Below, piece after piece: positions 34,704-42,897 of a stretch of DNA of 42,897 nucleotides; position 1 is the first letter of the stretch, and the number at the start of each line of letters is the position of its first letter. Both the position numbers and the translations under genes were made by a program. This DNA comes from Calothrix sp. CSU_2_0 (GTDB taxonomy: Bacteria > Cyanobacteriota > Cyanobacteriia > Cyanobacteriales > Nostocaceae): NCBI GenBank assembly GCA_012034595.1, contig JAAUPE010000053.1, positions 1 through 42,897 on the forward strand, in the 5' to 3' direction. Below the pieces are notes generated by a model that worked only from the letters and a program-made list of their open reading frames with translations, did no database searches and was not told the DNA's origin.

Positions 34704-35427
34704 CGCTGACAATACTCAAGATTTCCGTTCATTGGGGGCTATCTAAAATTACCGAGGTTATTGGACTCGAATTTTCAGTAAGCTTAATCAATATTAGTTT
34801 GCACTATTTCTCTGTGAAAGTATGTAGTATGAAAATCTGATAAATTATTACCCTCTAAAGTGGTAAAACTTGTGTTTGAGGGGGATAATGTCTGATTTAA
34901 ACCCCTGTAATCTCAATATTACAGGAAAAATATTTGTGCTACGAGTTGAGATGTATGGTATTTACTCGTTAATTTTCTGTCGCTTCAAACAGAAGTTCGA
35001 TTGCGATCGCTCTTGGTATCACGTTTCTTTAATAACCGAATTTTAAACCGCCATAGACAGTCCGTGGCTACCTGTAGGGTAGGAAGAGAAGAAAAAATGC
35101 TTAACTGTAGCTTGATAAAAGCGGAGCAGTACCGTATTTGTACTATGTAGCGGAACTCAACGATAAAAAGTTTAAGGTGGAACTTTTATCAAACTATTCG
35201 GTATTGATGACAGGTTTTATATCCACACCAAAACTGTATCAATGTCAGAAAAAACATTGTCAAAAATTAATAAATGTATTTTTGATAACTACACAATTTA
35301 TTAATAGAAAATATACCATTAGATAAAGTTACTTTGTTTGATTTTAACGTAAGTATTATTGCTAAATTATCTTCAGGGTGAAAGTAAATCTATCTACCAA
35401 TTTTAGATATAAAACAAGGAAACTGTT
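34704..35427. other. Long intergenic region upstream of the NTPase pair
   Basis: No gene is convincing. A 62-codon plus-strand frame at 35138-35326 lacks a ribosome site and recognisable features. Short hairpin CTACC-TGTAG-GGTAG occurs near 35070. The promoter of the NTPase pair should be near the right end; AAGGAA precedes its ATG. Confidence 0.45.
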
Positions 35428-36783
35428 ATGGTAATAGATTTACAAAGATTTTACCGTGCTACAAATCCGAGTAAAATACTGATTGTCGAAAATACTCAAG
35501 ACCAAAAATATTACATTGATTTTTCCTCTGCAAGAGGTGGAAAAATTATTGAAGAGTTGAGGGAAAATATAACTTTTTTTTCTCCTGAAGAACCAACTTG
35601 TCAGCTATTCACAGGACATATTGGTTGTGGTAAAACCACAGAATTATTGAGATTAAAATTAGAATTGGAAAAAGAAAATTTCCATGTAGTTTATTTTGAA
35701 TCTAGTGAAGACTTAGAAATGGCAGATGTGGATATTGGTGACTTTTTGTTAGCTATTGCCCACCATGTCAGCGAAAGTCTCGCAAATCTGGGATTAAATG
35801 AACCTAGCAAACTCAAAGAGTTAGTTCAAGGTGCATGGAAAATTTTAAATTCAGAAGTAACAGGAGCAAAAGCAAAAATTCCCGGAGTTGGGGATGTCGG
35901 TTTCACTTCCGAGAAAGATAAATTTTCCCTTTCTATAGGTATCGGAGAAATTACAAGTAAAGCAAAAAACGATGCGACATTACGAGAAAGACTGAATCAA
36001 TATCTTGCACCACAAAAAAATCGGCTTTTGGAAGCGATAAATTCTGAGTTATTAGAACCAGCGATTAGCAAACTCAAACAACAGCATAAAAACGGATTGG
36101 TAGTAATAGTAGATAACTTAGACCGTATCGATAGCCGTCCGAAACCGTGGGGAAGACCACAACAAGAGTATTTATTTATCGATCAAAGCGAATGTTTAAC
36201 TAAGTTACATTGCCATTTAGTTTACACCATGCCTTTAGCGTTGAAGTTCTCGAATGACTATAATAACTTGACTCAACGATTTCCTGAAGACCCAAAAGTG
36301 TTACCAATGGTAACAGTACATATGCAGGATGGAAGCAATTTTGAACCAGGTTTAGTATTATTGCGTCAGATGGTTTTAGCTCGTGCATTTCCCGAATTAA
36401 AGCCATGCGATCGCATCTCTCATCTGACTAAAATATTTGATTTTTCGGAAAGTTTAGACCGTTTGTGTTATGTCAGTGGTGGACATGTTCGCGATTTGTT
36501 GCGGTTATTAAATAATTGGATTCAACGGGAAAGAAAACTTCCTTTACAACGGGGTACGCTGGAAACCTTGATTCGTGTTCGTCGCAATGAAATGACAATG
36601 CAAATTTCCGATGATGAATGGGATTTATTACGACAGGTACGCAAACGTAAAAAGGTTGGTGGTGATAGGGATTATCAAGCACTCGTTCACAGTCGTTTGG
36701 TGTTTGAATATCGTAACCATTTGGGAGAATCTTGGTTTGATGTCAATCCAATTTTGATGGAAGCGGAAGAGTTAAATAGTTAG
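35428..36783 (+). CDS. AAA-type P-loop NTPase, first gene of a two-gene NTPase operon
   Basis: A 451-residue cytoplasmic protein. Walker A is GHIGCGKT (residues 63-70) and Walker B VVIVDNLDRID (about 225-235); the latter is followed by KPWGRPQQEYLF and, further on, GGHVRDLLRLLNNWI, which looks like a sensor/arginine-rich helix region. The C-terminus (about 380-451) has a winged-helix-like end (DEWDLLRQVRKRKKVGG, VHSRLVFEYRN). The layout resembles ORC/AAA or KAP-type ATPases found next to STAND proteins in cyanobacteria. The next gene starts 5 bases on. I do not recognise a specific function. Confidence 0.8.
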   Translation: MVIDLQRFYRATNPSKILIVENTQDQKYYIDFSSARGGKIIEELRENITFFSPEEPTCQLFTGHIGCGKTTELLRLKLELEKENFHVVYFESSEDLEMADVDIGDFLLAIAHHVSESLANLGLNEPSKLKELVQGAWKILNSEVTGAKAKIPGVGDVGFTSEKDKFSLSIGIGEITSKAKNDATLRERLNQYLAPQKNRLLEAINSELLEPAISKLKQQHKNGLVVIVDNLDRIDSRPKPWGRPQQEYLFIDQSECLTKLHCHLVYTMPLALKFSNDYNNLTQRFPEDPKVLPMVTVHMQDGSNFEPGLVLLRQMVLARAFPELKPCDRISHLTKIFDFSESLDRLCYVSGGHVRDLLRLLNNWIQRERKLPLQRGTLETLIRVRRNEMTMQISDDEWDLLRQVRKRKKVGGDRDYQALVHSRLVFEYRNHLGESWFDVNPILMEAEELNS

Positions 36784-36788
36784 GGATT

Positions 36789-39704
36789 TTGAAACGTAGA
36801 GACGACTCGATGAGTCGTCTATATAAAAATTGGGAATTGAACAACGAAGATTTTATGAGTGATGAATTTAAAGACAATGCAAAAGAGATAGAAAAATTAG
36901 AAAAAAATCAAAGCCTTATTTCATCGGATGCTACTTTAGAAGAACTTGCTTGGACATTAGAAGCTTCCCAGGGTGAATTTAAATTAATTTTAGCTAGATG
37001 TAACTATCTCAGATTGCGATCGCGTCTTTTTCGGCAATTACAAAAGTTGACTTTAACTAATATTCAGCTTCTCACATTAAAAAAAACAGATCGTAGTTTG
37101 TACAAAAAAATTTCTGCATATTCTCAGCAGAAAGAAGCATTGATGGTTTGGGGTTTGGAGTCGGTACAAGATTTGGAACAATTGTTGATTGCTACTAACC
37201 AAGTTCGTGAAGAATTTCGGAGAAATTTCAATTTTCCCATGGTTTTATGGGTTTCTGATGATGTTTTCACAAAACTGGTACGTGTAGCTAGTGATTTTGA
37301 AAGTTGGACTACAACGATTGAGTTTACTATTTCCACAGATGAATTAATCCAAACTCTACAACATGATACTGATGCAATATTTAATATTTCCCTAGCTTCT
37401 GATAAATATTCTATTGGTTGGCAAATGGGATATTTACGTCGTCATGAAATCATGGGATTTTATCAAGATTCACAACTTATTCTTCAGCAACTCGAACCAG
37501 ATTTACGAGCAAGTGTGTATTTTGTTATTGGACAAGATGCTTATTTAAAAAATAAAATTGATGTCGCATTAGATTTTTATCAGGAAAGCTTAAAATATTG
37601 GGTTTTGAACATTGAGCAGTACAAATTATCACGACTTCCGACTCCCCACTCTCCCCTTCTACGTGTAGGAATACTACTTTTTTATATTGGTTTGTGCTAC
37701 TTCCAAAAAGCAGAGCAAAAAGGCGAAAATAACTTCAAACATTCTCGTGATTATTTATTACAAGCGAAATCTTATTTCCAACAATGCATTAATATCTTTA
37801 CTGAAGCCAATCAACCGAATTTAGTTGCTAAATTTATCAATCCGTTAGGTGAAGTACTGCAACGTTTAAAAGCTTGGGATGATTTACAAAATCTGGCAAA
37901 AACCGCTTTAGATTTACATAAACTATATAGTAACCCCACAAGAGTCGCACGTGCTTATGGCTTTCTGGCTGAAGTGGCAATTAGTCGAGAATTGTGGTTA
38001 GAAGCAAAGCAAAATGCATATCAATCACTACATTATAGTGCTAAAAATTCACCCAGCAAGCAACAAAACCAGGGATTATATCTATTATTACTTGCCGAAG
38101 CTGAACTAAATTTAGGACAAATTCAACTTGCAGTAAAACACTTACAACAAGCACAAGATATTGATAGCGAAGAATATCCACAGCAATATATTCAAATTTT
38201 GCAAAAATTGCGATCGCACTATTGGCAAAAGCATGATTATCTAGCAGCTTTCTGCGCTAAACAGGAAATCCGTTCGCTCGAACAACAATATGGTTTTCGC
38301 GCATTTATTGGTGCGGGAAAAATCCAACCTTATCGCAAACACCGAATTTCTCTAACTCAGATAATCGACACAGATGATAACAATTCACTACAAGTTAATG
38401 TCGCTAAGGAAATTACCGCATCTGGACGGGAAAAGGATGTCGAACAATTATTAGAACGGATTGCACGTCTTGACTATAAACTTATTGTTATTCATGGGTA
38501 TTCTGGAGTCGGTAAAACTTCGTTGGTACAAGCAGGATTGGTTCCAGCACTTAAGCAAAGTCAGAAAAATAATTACGAAAATATCCCTATATTAATTAAC
38601 TTTTATACAAATTGGGTGGGTGAATTAGAAAAAAAAATAGCAGTAGAATTGAATGAAGTAAAAAATCAAAAAGTTATAGACAAAGAACTAGAATCTAATT
38701 ATAGATACTCCCTAGAAATGATTCTGGAAAATATCCTGGAGAGATTACAACAATGCCATCAAAATAATTTACGAATAGTATTAATTTTTGACCAATTTGA
38801 AGAATTTATTTTTACCCACAATACTCATGCTTTACGACAGCAATTTTTTGATTTTTTAGGAAAGTGTCTAAATATTCTCAATGTGAAAATCATATTGTCA
38901 CTCAGACAAGACTATTTGCATTACTTACTTGAGTGCAACCATATTCCCAGTATGAATATTATTAACCATGATATCCTTAGCAAACATATTCTTTATGAAA
39001 TTGGTAATTTTACCCCAGATAATGCAAAATCTTTAATTAAACGTTTAAGCGAACATTCTAATTACCCTTTAGAAACTGACTTAATTGAAAAATTAGTCGA
39101 AGATTTATCTGCAAAGTTTGGTGAAGTTAGACCAATCGAATTACAAATCGTCGGAGCACAACTACAAACAGAAAACATCACCACATTAGCGCAATATAAA
39201 CAGTATGGAAATCACAAACAATTAGTAAATCTTTATTTACAAGAAGTAGTTAAAGATTGTGGTCAAGAAAATCAACAAATAGCAGAAATCATCCTAAATT
39301 TACTTGCAGATAAAAAAGGTATGCGTTTAATCAAAAAACGTTCCGAATTGATTCGCGATTTAAAATTAATAACCAATCAAAATAACCAAAGAAAAGAAAA
39401 TAGAAAAATTCAAATCGAAGATAATCAAATAGACTTAATTTTACAAATTTTTGTAGCATCGGGAATTGTCGTGTTGATTTCAAATAATCTCGATAATAGG
39501 ATAGATGACCAATATCAACTAGTCCATGACTATTTAGCAGGATTTATTCAAAAAAAACAAAAACCAAAACTATATGACTTGATTAATCAACTCAACCAAG
39601 AAAAACAACAAGATAAAAATAATCTCAATAATCTAAATAATTTTTATAAAATAGCCCTCATCATTACATACTCTATTATTCTGGGATTATTAATATTGAG
39701 GTAA
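36789..39704 (+). CDS. STAND-type NTPase with TPR region and C-terminal membrane anchor
   Basis: Up to 971 residues. The N-terminal 200 residues contain EALMVWGLESVQDLEQLLIA and MVLWVSDDVFTKLVRVASDF, a conserved adaptor-like block of cyanobacterial STAND proteins. A TPR-like helical part follows (about 240-510), then an NTPase of the novel-STAND type with GYSGVGKTS (Lys576) and IVLIFDQFEEFIF. One hydrophobic segment ends the protein (IALIITYSIILGLLILR), suggesting membrane attachment. The start could be TTG 36789, ATG 36810 or ATG 36855; the ATG at 36810 lies in the loop of a palindrome. Such proteins often act as signal or threat sensors; no effector domain is visible, so the role is open. 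Confidence 0.82.
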   Translation: MKRRDDSMSRLYKNWELNNEDFMSDEFKDNAKEIEKLEKNQSLISSDATLEELAWTLEASQGEFKLILARCNYLRLRSRLFRQLQKLTLTNIQLLTLKKTDRSLYKKISAYSQQKEALMVWGLESVQDLEQLLIATNQVREEFRRNFNFPMVLWVSDDVFTKLVRVASDFESWTTTIEFTISTDELIQTLQHDTDAIFNISLASDKYSIGWQMGYLRRHEIMGFYQDSQLILQQLEPDLRASVYFVIGQDAYLKNKIDVALDFYQESLKYWVLNIEQYKLSRLPTPHSPLLRVGILLFYIGLCYFQKAEQKGENNFKHSRDYLLQAKSYFQQCINIFTEANQPNLVAKFINPLGEVLQRLKAWDDLQNLAKTALDLHKLYSNPTRVARAYGFLAEVAISRELWLEAKQNAYQSLHYSAKNSPSKQQNQGLYLLLLAEAELNLGQIQLAVKHLQQAQDIDSEEYPQQYIQILQKLRSHYWQKHDYLAAFCAKQEIRSLEQQYGFRAFIGAGKIQPYRKHRISLTQIIDTDDNNSLQVNVAKEITASGREKDVEQLLERIARLDYKLIVIHGYSGVGKTSLVQAGLVPALKQSQKNNYENIPILINFYTNWVGELEKKIAVELNEVKNQKVIDKELESNYRYSLEMILENILERLQQCHQNNLRIVLIFDQFEEFIFTHNTHALRQQFFDFLGKCLNILNVKIILSLRQDYLHYLLECNHIPSMNIINHDILSKHILYEIGNFTPDNAKSLIKRLSEHSNYPLETDLIEKLVEDLSAKFGEVRPIELQIVGAQLQTENITTLAQYKQYGNHKQLVNLYLQEVVKDCGQENQQIAEIILNLLADKKGMRLIKKRSELIRDLKLITNQNNQRKENRKIQIEDNQIDLILQIFVASGIVVLISNNLDNRIDDQYQLVHDYLAGFIQKKQKPKLYDLINQLNQEKQQDKNNLNNLNNFYKIALIITYSIILGLLILR
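36797..36823 (+). promoter_or_regulatory. Palindrome overlapping the possible start codon of the STAND gene
   Basis: GACGACTC (36801-36808) and GAGTCGTC (36812-36819) pair perfectly, and the stem extends outward with one mismatch. The ATG at 36810-36812 falls in and beside the three-base loop. The sequence belongs to the GTAGAGACG... interspersed hairpin type. In RNA it could affect translation of the downstream gene. Confidence 0.55.
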
Positions 39705-39735
39705 AATATAAACCCACACCTTCGACTTAGGGAAA

Positions 39736-39915
39736 ATGCCGAGGAACCGCACCAAACCTTGCGATAATTGTAGTCAAACCCCTTCAGTTCTCTACCGAGT
39801 AAAATACCAGCAAGAAGGAAATTGGACATTCCTTTGCCCCATCTGCTGGCAAAAAATTAGCCAAAATAACCCCTTTTATTTATATGGGGGAACTTGGAAA
39901 GCAAAAAAGAAATAA
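39736..39915 (+). CDS. Small zinc-ribbon protein
   Basis: A 59-residue protein. It has two CxxC pairs: CDNC near the N-terminus (residues 9-12) and CPIC (34-37), with hydrophobic WTFLCPICWQKI between and a basic end (WKAKKK). This is a compact zinc-ribbon layout, and the even codon use makes a real gene likely. AGGGAA lies 5 bases upstream of the ATG. It starts 31 bases after the STAND gene and ends just before a strong hairpin. Function unknown; nucleic-acid or protein binding is the usual role of such folds. Confidence 0.7.
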   Translation: MPRNRTKPCDNCSQTPSVLYRVKYQQEGNWTFLCPICWQKISQNNPFYLYGGTWKAKKK

Positions 39916-39918
39916 AAA

Positions 39919-39942
39919 AGGGTTTACTTATTTGTAAACCCT
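39919..39942 (-). terminator. Bidirectional terminator between the zinc-ribbon and BON genes
   Basis: AGGGTTTAC (39919-39927) pairs perfectly with GTAAACCCT (39934-39942) around TTATTT. On the minus strand the stem is followed by six T residues, a good intrinsic terminator for the BON gene; it also closes the plus-strand zinc-ribbon gene. Confidence 0.8.
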
Positions 39943-39993
39943 AAAAATCTAGACTATTTAACAATTAAAACTGTTAAATTGAATCAGCAAACC

Positions 39994-40476
39994 TTACTGT
40001 GCTTTATTCGCAGCAACCTTAGCTTCAACCTTCACAGTTTTGATACCTTCAAACTTGTACTCTTTAACAGCAGGTTCAATCTTCTTCAAAGTTGCTTCGT
40101 CAGGAACAGTACCCTTAATCGTCAAAACACCATCTTTCTCTTCCACATCAAGCTTGCTTCCGGGGAATTTCTTTTCCAGATTATTCTTAACGATGGTTTT
40201 AGCACCACTAGCACTATTGTTCAAAGCAGTCTTAGCACCAGTTGCAGCACCTTTTACAGCAGTACCAGCTTTGTCAACAGTACCAGTTACAGCAGTTTTA
40301 GCACCTTCTGCTGTATTTTTAGCTGCGGTTTGAGTTGTAGAAGCAGCTTCCTTAGCTTTGTTCACAGCAGTATCGGTTGTAGAAGAACCAGCATCAGAAG
40401 TCTTTGACGCATCTTGGCAACCAACTGCACCAACTACCAAAATACCGCTAATTAAAAAAGGGATGAATTTTTTCAT
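39994..40476 (-). CDS. BON-domain lipoprotein
   Basis: 160 residues from the ATG at 40476, which has GGAG 8 bases upstream (the longer frame adds 13 residues before a classical signal). The lipoprotein signal MKKFIPFLISGILVVGAVGC places the modified cysteine at 20. A long Ala/Thr/Lys-rich repeat-like region follows (about 25-90, with AAKNTAEGAKTAVTG and KGAATGAKTAL), similar to LEA/YtxH-type helices. The C-terminal BON domain (about 95-155) has KLDVEEKDGVLTIKGTVPDE. BON domains bind phospholipid or assist envelope stress responses. Envelope location is well supported; the precise role is unknown. Confidence 0.88.
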   Translation of the reverse strand: MKKFIPFLISGILVVGAVGCQDASKTSDAGSSTTDTAVNKAKEAASTTQTAAKNTAEGAKTAVTGTVDKAGTAVKGAATGAKTALNNSASGAKTIVKNNLEKKFPGSKLDVEEKDGVLTIKGTVPDEATLKKIEPAVKEYKFEGIKTVKVEAKVAANKAQ

Positions 40477-41180
40477 GTCTATCTCCAAATTAAACAAGTG
40501 AAGTGATAAATCCAAAAGTGTGTAGAACTGAGGAGCAAATCTAAAAAAAAGATTAAATTTGAAATGGCAGAGAGGTTATAATTCAAATAACTGCAAACCG
40601 AACAGTTAATAGCTTTATCTAGCTCAGAAAAAGCCAATTTGAACAAGCTAAATTCCAGTCACAGCAAAGGATACCGCCACAAAAACAGAAGTAAAGTCAA
40701 GGCTTAGATATCAACTTGATTGGGGTATCAAGTCAATCTAATAAATACAAAACAAAAGCTTTGTTTAACGGTTATTTGATGTTATCAGATTTTTCAACAA
40801 ATGGTTTATTTCCTCTCTTGCTCTAATAAGTTCTGCATCATTGTATTGCAGTACTTTTCAATTTCAATTAGTACCTACAAGTTAAATATTGTATTATAAA
40901 ATACATTGTTTTTCTGAGTACTGGAAAATATAGGGGTAAATTCCTTTTGAGACTAATTCCCAAAATAGGATAACAGATGGAATCGATCGAAGAATTAACG
41001 TATCTAGACTCACTGCGAATTGGGATAACGCCTCATCTACTCCTCCCCTCCGGAAATTGCCCCTAAAATGTTCGGTTCTACGACTTTCGACATTGGCTAA
41101 ATACTTATAACCTGATATGTAGATATATATATACCTGTCAAAACTGTTAATATCGCTCGCTAACCAAGGAGTGAAAAATT
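40477..41180. other. Divergent intergenic region
   Basis: It separates the BON lipoprotein gene (minus) from the histidine-kinase-like gene (plus). No gene is supported. A clear AAGGAG (41166-41171) precedes the GTG at 41181. Promoters in both directions are expected but cannot be assigned from sequence alone. Confidence 0.5.
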
Positions 41181-42764
41181 GTGTATAAATGGATTCTGCC
41201 AAGTTTGAGTGAAGTTTTAGCTGCCAATCATGTAAATATGGCTGCTGGTTCCTCTGCCAGAGCAGAACGTCAGTGGCGCTTAAGTATAGCGGCGACTGAG
41301 AAGTTGTTATTAAATACACTTAAAGCTACTTCTCCCGGTGCTAATAACGACCGGAATCAGGGATTAGTGTTAGCTGCTCCTGCACCATTATTTAGTCAAC
41401 TAAAGCCGATTCATAATCTAGAAACAATCACCTTTACTGCAAAGCCATTTAACCCTTTGGCATTGATGCCATTTGAAATGCCCACAGCAGTAGAAAAAAT
41501 CCAAACATCTCCAAATGAAGCAGTATTACCGCTATTAGCAGCAGATCCATTAGGAAAAGAGCAGTTTTGCCTGATTTTTACTTCTCAATTTCAACTAGTG
41601 CTAGTTTTGGCAGAAGATGAAAATGGAGAAAAAGCGTTTTCATTTTCCTTTGAACCCGAAGTAGTCCAGCAAGCGTGGAAAGTGTTAGGGGCTAGAGTAA
41701 TGCTAGTTAACCCCGATGATTTTGCTCATTTATCTGAATTGGTACAAAAATACTCCGCCATACCTGCGATCGCAACAAAAGATTCTCAAGCTGCTCCTCT
41801 CCCAAAGGAAAAGGTTTTAGCTAAAGCACCTGATTTTCGTATTATTATGCAATTTAGCCAGCTACTACTGGCAGAACTGCCTGAAGAAGAGGATAAGTTT
41901 GTTAAAGGGCAAGAAGAAAAAGATAATAATGAAGTATTTCATAATTCCTTGCCCCCTAGCTATTTTCAAGAAAAACAGTCTTTAAATTCCACTGTTGCTT
42001 CTTCCTCCTATCGTTCAGATGTAGAACTATTACAGGCATTTGCCCACGAAGTTCGTACTCCCTTAGCAACGATTCGCACGGTGACACGATTGTTGCTCAA
42101 ACAAAAGGATTTACCAGCAAATGCAATCAAGCGGTTGGAAATGATCGATCGCGAATGTACCGAACAAATAGATCGAATGGAGTTGCTATTTCGAGCGGCA
42201 GAATTAGAAACATCGACTTCAACAAACACCGCAGGTACACAACTGGCTCCAATGTGCTTGGAACAGGTATTACAACAAAGTATTCCCCGATGGCAGCAAG
42301 CTGCAAGTCGTCGCAATCTCACTTTAGATGTGGTGTTACCGCAGAAATTACCCACGGTGGTAAGTAATCCGAATATGTTGGATCGAGTTCTGACAAATTT
42401 GATTGAGAATTTTACCCGTAGTTTACCTGCGGGTAGTCGAATTCAGGTTCACGTCATTCCTGCTGGAAACCAATTGAAGCTACAGTTATTACCCCAATTA
42501 AGCGATAAAGATATTGCAACTGCATCATCTTGTCCACCACCAATTCGGAAAGCGATCGGACAATTGCTGATGTTCCAACCTGAAACGGGGACAATTAGTT
42601 TAAATCTAGCAGCAACTAAGCATTTGTTTCAAGCGATTGGTGGTAAGTTGATTGTGCGTCAACGTCCTCAACAAGGTGAGGTTATGACTATTTTCTTACC
42701 TCTAAATAGTGTTCAGGATTCTAGCATAGCTGTGGGGATGGAATGCTTCAATAGTCAGATTTGA
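41181..42764 (+). CDS. Histidine-kinase-like protein with degenerate ATPase domain
   Basis: A 527-residue soluble protein. The N-terminal 240 residues form a sensor-like region without a membrane segment (GKEQFCLIFTSQFQLVLVLA is a strand-rich part). The dimerisation/phosphoacceptor helix follows with LLQAFAHEVRTPLATIRT (His289). The N box is DRVLTNLIENFTR, but the DxGxG and GxGLGL nucleotide loops are missing: the matching region reads ETGTISLNLAATKHLFQAIG. So autophosphorylation is uncertain; it may be a sensor partner. GTG start with AAGGAG ten bases upstream. Resembles a cyanobacterial kinase group without known signal. Confidence 0.82.
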   Translation: MYKWILPSLSEVLAANHVNMAAGSSARAERQWRLSIAATEKLLLNTLKATSPGANNDRNQGLVLAAPAPLFSQLKPIHNLETITFTAKPFNPLALMPFEMPTAVEKIQTSPNEAVLPLLAADPLGKEQFCLIFTSQFQLVLVLAEDENGEKAFSFSFEPEVVQQAWKVLGARVMLVNPDDFAHLSELVQKYSAIPAIATKDSQAAPLPKEKVLAKAPDFRIIMQFSQLLLAELPEEEDKFVKGQEEKDNNEVFHNSLPPSYFQEKQSLNSTVASSSYRSDVELLQAFAHEVRTPLATIRTVTRLLLKQKDLPANAIKRLEMIDRECTEQIDRMELLFRAAELETSTSTNTAGTQLAPMCLEQVLQQSIPRWQQAASRRNLTLDVVLPQKLPTVVSNPNMLDRVLTNLIENFTRSLPAGSRIQVHVIPAGNQLKLQLLPQLSDKDIATASSCPPPIRKAIGQLLMFQPETGTISLNLAATKHLFQAIGGKLIVRQRPQQGEVMTIFLPLNSVQDSSIAVGMECFNSQI

Positions 42765-42782
42765 AGCAAGATTTTGCAAGTT

Positions 42783-42824
42783 CGCATGCCCATCGCTATT
42801 TAGTTATGCATCGATGGGCATGCG
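42783..42824 (+). terminator. Hairpin downstream of the kinase-like gene
   Basis: CGCATGCCCATCG (42783-42795) pairs perfectly over 13 bases with CGATGGGCATGCG (42812-42824) around a 16-base loop, 19 bases after the stop. A short T-rich stretch follows further on. Either a terminator or an interspersed palindrome. Confidence 0.6.
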
Positions 42825-42897
42825 AGATTGTAATTTGGATTTTTCAAGGTAATTGTTGTGCGATCGCGAAGTGACTCAATAGTGAGTCTCACATTAG

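Noticed and set aside
35138-35326. Plus-strand frame of 62 codons before the NTPase pair
   Set aside because: Starts at TTG, has no ribosome site, composition is not convincing and no family is recognised.
39979-40407. Plus-strand frame of 142 codons across the BON lipoprotein gene
   Set aside because: Serine-rich antisense shadow of the Ala/Thr repeat region; no ribosome site.
40894-41319. Minus-strand frame of 141 codons
   Set aside because: Overlaps the start of the well-supported kinase-like gene in antisense and is low in protein-like character.

Overview
The window looks like chromosomal DNA of a filamentous, probably heterocyst-forming cyanobacterium (order Nostocales). Three things point there: the very frequent HIP1 octamer GCGATCGC on both strands, many short interspersed hairpin repeats of the Nostoc/Calothrix type between genes, and gene content that includes a HetP-like protein, a HetC-like exporter, plant-type glycolate metabolism and QueC. 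No rRNA, tRNA, CRISPR array or intact transposase was found.

Layout. 1-2.9 kb: end of hisIE (with an apparent single-base frameshift at its visible 5' end), a small glutaredoxin-like protein, and murE. 2.94-3.14 kb: a MITE-like repeat. 3.2-12.4 kb, all on the minus strand: the accessory locus of main interest. In transcription order it holds a 1051-residue ABC exporter (cyclic-nucleotide-binding-like modules, C39 peptidase, membrane domain, ATPase), an HlyD-type adaptor, a HetP-like protein that ends in a double-glycine leader-like motif, seven tandem small peptides with the same leader (consensus M-x-I-S-D-L-N-Y-L-E ending in GG or GA), and a parvulin/SurA-like prolyl isomerase.

12.9-22 kb: a small membrane protein, a long mannose-1-phosphate guanylyltransferase-like protein, a conserved unknown, GlcD, a two-domain pilin-like secreted protein and an alanine/serine-glyoxylate aminotransferase. 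GlcD and the aminotransferase are consecutive photorespiratory activities. 22.7-29.7 kb: a DUF1400 alpha/beta hydrolase, a PD-(D/E)XK-like protein, truB, a ParM-like actin homologue with a small partner, and DedA. 30-34.7 kb: a Gfo/Idh/MocA oxidoreductase, queC, a CNNM/CBS/CorC membrane protein and an anchored beta-domain protein. 35.4-39.7 kb: a tight pair of large P-loop NTPases (AAA plus STAND/TPR with a C-terminal membrane anchor). The right end holds a 59-residue zinc-ribbon protein, a BON-domain lipoprotein and a histidine-kinase-like protein with a degenerate ATPase domain.

How the genes work together. In the 3.2-12.4 kb locus the exporter peptidase should cut the double-glycine leaders and export the cores through the HlyD adaptor. 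No RiPP-modifying enzyme (YcaO, LanM, radical SAM) is visible, so the products are probably unmodified, glycine-rich hydrophobic peptides. The same leader motif at the C-terminus of the HetP-like protein suggests that a heterocyst-commitment-type protein may itself be an exporter substrate. That is the most unusual hypothesis raised by this window.
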